From assembly GCA_027563935.2 (NCBI GenBank), contig CM050447.1:11562501-11626500 (forward strand): DNA of 64,000 bases. Direction: 5' to 3'. Below are positions 61,064 through 64,000 of the stretch, one piece after another; positions within the stretch are counted from its first letter, which is position 1; every line of letters begins with the position of its first letter. The notes below the pieces were generated by a model. The model searched no databases, had not been told where the DNA came from, and saw only the letters and a list, made by a program, of their open reading frames with translations. Both the position numbers and the translations under genes were made by a program. Origin of the DNA: Costus lasius. Taxonomy: Eukaryota > Streptophyta > Magnoliopsida > Zingiberales > Costaceae.

Positions 61064-61506
61064 CACGTGGTCGTGCAAGAGACCGGTGAATCGCCAACTC
61101 GCTCTTGGACTGCCGCGGAGGGACAGGTGGCGGGCGAAGGAGTGTGCACGTGAAGGCTGGTGGTGCCCGGGCAAGGGACGGGGGAGGAGAGAGCTGAACA
61201 TGTACGGCTCCAATGAGATGGCGCGACGTCTCGCACGCGAGGAGAGCGAGGGTCCCATCCGAAGCAAATGTCTTTTATCGGACGTTCCTAAATGATTCAT
61301 TATGATCGGACGGTTGTAACTTGTAAGAGGCCCTTACAGAACTCGATATTTTTCAAGAGTGGGACACGTGGACGAATGAGATGGGGGTAGAGGGTTGGTC
61401 GTTGTTGCTATTATTGGTACTGGGAAAGGAACAAGGTAGGTGGGCTTTTCTGGAAAGTGAAATAATTAAAGTTGGACGACCCAAATGCGGGAGAAACTGA
61501 CACGTG
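61064..61506. promoter_or_regulatory. Cluster of four G-box/ABRE palindromes
   Basis: CACGTG at 61064-61069, 61147-61152, 61365-61370 and 61501-61506; three read (G)ACACGTGG/T. They lie within 510 bp upstream of the DUF7950 start. bZIP/bHLH control, possibly ABA- or light-linked, is an inference. Confidence 0.6.
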
Positions 61507-63729
61507 TAGACTGTGAAGGCGACGTGGGTCGCGTCCGGACACCTCAGTGCGGGGTTCGAACGCGAGTTTAACTCAATTATAGACTTTTAGTTTCGTGCCC
61601 GTGGGCAGATAAGATGTGCGATAATGAAGAGTGCACGGCAGGCGAGGCTGCCTCTCCAATCACGTACTTTGCGAATCGCCTCCAGATTTGATGGCGCCAG
61701 GCCGACCAACTAGAGTCCGCCACGTCGGCCGACAAGCTTAAAGAAAACGTGACGAGGGCAGTTGAACTCGGTCTTTGCAGCACAGCTGGTTTTTTTTCTA
61801 GACATTACACAGCACGGAAAAGATGGATGTGATTGGAGTGGCTGGATAGATGATAAGAGTTCGTTGTCATTGGTCAGGCAAGTGCCAGGTGGATCTGTGC
61901 CAACGATATGGAACTGATTGCGGGTGGAATTTGAGGTGGAGATGGATTGGGTGGGCGTGGGAGACTTCTCCTTTCTTGCTGTATAAGCCAGCAACGATTG
62001 GTTGTCGGTTCATGCAGGGTCAATAAACGTACCTAATTAGGTTCCGGCGAGCCCACTAATGCACATTCTTCGTGAGGCTGTTTTCCTTCGTGGAGCCCAT
62101 CGCGAAAGATCTTGTCGACTTGTGTGGAGAAAAGTATATTTATCGAAGTTGAGTGTCCAGTTTCTATCGGCACAAGTTGGGGAACCGATTCTCGACTTCT
62201 GTGCATGTCATTTCCAAATTGAAATTGGAAAAAATAAAATAAATTGCTGCGAAATACTACAAAAATTGGCTTAGACAAAGATAATATTATGTAAGAACTC
62301 CCAATTCCAAAACAATCTCTTGGTCTAGTTATAATTTTTGGTTGAGTCAGTTTGATTGATCAACCTAAATGATTCAAAAGCAGACTATGAATACAGTGAT
62401 GAAACTATAAATAAATTGCAACCAGGTCATAAATGAAATTGTTTAAAATTTTTCTCTCATCCCTGTAGTCAACACACTTGGCGAGAAGTATACTGCTGCC
62501 ACAATCTCTCTTGTCTTGGTTCCACTTCCTCTCTTCTTAAATGACTTCAATATGCCATATGAAATAGTTCTGGGAGACTGTGGCCTTACTGATAAAAAAA
62601 CTTTAGTAAATTATTATATATATATATATTATTTACCATATAAATAAGTTATCATGTATTTTATGATTATCCCAGGAACAAAACGATTACGATTATTTGT
62701 GAACATCCATTGTATGGGGACAAAGGGGCATAGCCTCATGAACTCATAGAGCTACAGAAACAGGTCATAAAATTAAACGTTTCTTCCATTTAACTTTTTG
62801 GTTATTATATTTGTTCTAATTGTATATAGCTCTATATAACATTTGTTTTTCTTTTCACAAATCACCATGCTTTATATTTCACCCATTCATTTGACATGTC
62901 AAGTGATTACTTCTCATACTGTTGGTAAGTGAATAGAGATGAACTTTGGAGTAGAAGTGTCTGTAGAATGGTTTTCCAATAAGTGGAAAATCTATGATAC
63001 AACCATGCCGGCAGGTACCTAGTAAATCAATGTGCACTATTGGGCAGTCAGAGCATTGCCAGTGTGCGTCAGTTTAATAGACGGGGAGGGGGTTAGCCGA
63101 GGTGTTTCTGGCTGTCATTAATTAAATTGCTAAGTGTTTAGAGTCGTAAAATAATGAATAACAAGTACAATGACTCCTGTAAACACTATCTGCACTATTA
63201 GGCTGCAACTTACATAAATCAATTATAAATGTAATTTTTGCGAACATCAACATCAATACAAAGTTTACTGATGTGTTCAATGAAACTCACAGCCAGCATT
63301 TTGTTCAGTCTTCTTGACTAGTGATCAAGAATAGGGTGACAATTGATGGAAACTTCAGGCATCTGATCTGTCATTGACAGATTTACTTGAGGGAAATTAT
63401 TGAGGCTTTTTTTTGGAATTAATGAGTGTCATCACTCTCCTGGTAATAATGAGAGATACTAGAACTGGAAAAGTTTGGCACTAACAAATCAATCTTGGTT
63501 ACCACTTCATTTTTTTAGGCAGCTGAGCCTTGTCGGCGTGGGAGACTATTTTTTCTTTAACAAATATCTATTTGGGGTTCCATTTCCAGAGTGTCGGTGT
63601 TTCACATATCGTGCTGCCCTGGACTTTCCACATTATCATCACTCATCAGATACTGGCAAACACCGAGATCCCCTCTGCTTTCTCTACAGCACTCAAGTTT
63701 AACATATTTTGTCTATCCAACAGTCATGA
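61507..63729. other. Intergenic or intronic sequence
   Basis: No gene was recognised. It may hold introns or the 3' part of the minus-strand gene that starts beyond the window. Small frames (61577-61994, 62033-62278, 63475-63806) lack support. A (TA)n patch lies near 62616-62630. Confidence 0.35.
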
Positions 63730-64000
63730 CTAGGTGCGAAAGGGGAATTTATTATCGCTTGTTGACTGTATATCTTCGCATGGGCCACCATATGCCTTCG
63801 GGCTAGAAGCATCTGAGTTTGTACTACTATAGACTATAGATTGCAGTTGCTTGTCTTGAACATGACAGCTAGAATTGGCTTCAGAAGTAGATATGGATGA
63901 GGAACGAGTAGAAGTGACAAGCCTGTTTCCAATACGTTCTATGGAGAGAACCTCAGAGCACAACCCACAGCGTAGCTTGCATAGTTTCTTGGACGTAAGA
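63730..64000 (-). CDS. Partial gene, zinc-ribbon (DUF3133/EDR4-like) candidate
   Basis: The minus-strand frame is open from the window edge to a stop at 63730. Near the edge it reads SKKLCKLRCGLCSEVLSI, which resembles the KLRCGxCS half of the plant zinc-ribbon found in EDR4-type proteins. The rest is Ser-rich (STRSSSISTSEANSSC). The upstream half of the gene, including the first CxxC pair, would lie beyond 64000. No convincing splice donor was seen before the stop, so this may be the last coding exon or read into an intron. The identification rests on a short motif. Confidence 0.45.
   Translation of the reverse strand, partial: LTSKKLCKLRCGLCSEVLSIERIGNRLVTSTRSSSISTSEANSSCHVQDKQLQSIVYSSTNSDASSPKAYGGPCEDIQSTSDNKFPFRT

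Noticed and set aside
61540..61575. GGGGTTCGAAC motif like a tRNA T-loop
   Set aside because: No A-box, acceptor stem or anticodon arm can be placed upstream, and the T-stem does not pair.

Overview
The window is nuclear DNA of a flowering plant. It holds one long intron-rich gene, one single-ORF gene and the edge of a third gene, set in dense nested transposable elements (hAT DNA transposons and MITEs, Ty1/copia, Ty3/gypsy, solo LTRs). The species cannot be read from the sequence; the repeat load and very long introns fit a large-genome angiosperm.

The central gene is a RecQ-family DNA helicase of the plant RECQL5 (Q-like 5) type on the minus strand. I could reconstruct it completely: 20 coding exons from 44764 down to 9399, with all phases compatible, 948 codons and no internal stop. 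Eighteen introns are GT-AG and one is GC-AG. Two introns are swollen by transposons: intron 9 (14327-33774, 19.4 kb) and intron 6 (34158-42020, 7.9 kb). A canonical E2F site and TATA boxes lie just upstream of the start codon.

Region by region: 1-716 is unassigned. 717-4116 is a 3.4-kb hAT element with a perfect 8-bp target duplication and a dead transposase. 4184-7284 is a young non-autonomous LTR retrotransposon (two 1223-bp LTRs, about 0.5% diverged) inserted into an older minus-strand LTR (4151-4183 plus 7285 to about 9100). 9399-44764 is RECQL5. Its intron 10 carries a MITE, and intron 13 another. Intron 9 carries a solo LTR (15499-17973) split by a 1176-bp hAT derivative, a copia element (21517-26144), and a gypsy-like LTR (about 26441-32944) split by a second copia element (27261-32210). 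Intron 6 carries degenerate Ty3/gypsy remains, a hAT MITE (39645-40196), and an 834-bp tandem duplication that copies the 3' end of exon 6. 47089-57218 is a minus-strand LTR element with an Athila/Tat-like primer site but no recognisable gag-pol; a 2228-bp solo LTR (51073-53300) is nested inside it. 58330-58833 is a PIF/Harbinger-like MITE. 60071-61000 (minus) encodes a plant-specific DUF7950-type protein with four CACGTG G-boxes in its upstream region. 63730-64000 (minus) is an open frame running off the window that resembles a plant zinc-ribbon (DUF3133/EDR4-like) segment.

The signals most worth following up are: an array of short imperfect palindromes with compensating stem changes inside the young non-autonomous retrotransposon; a branch-point plus 3'-splice-site-like block shared by three diverged LTRs; and the fold-back junction of the tandem duplication that copied a RECQL5 exon end with its donor site.
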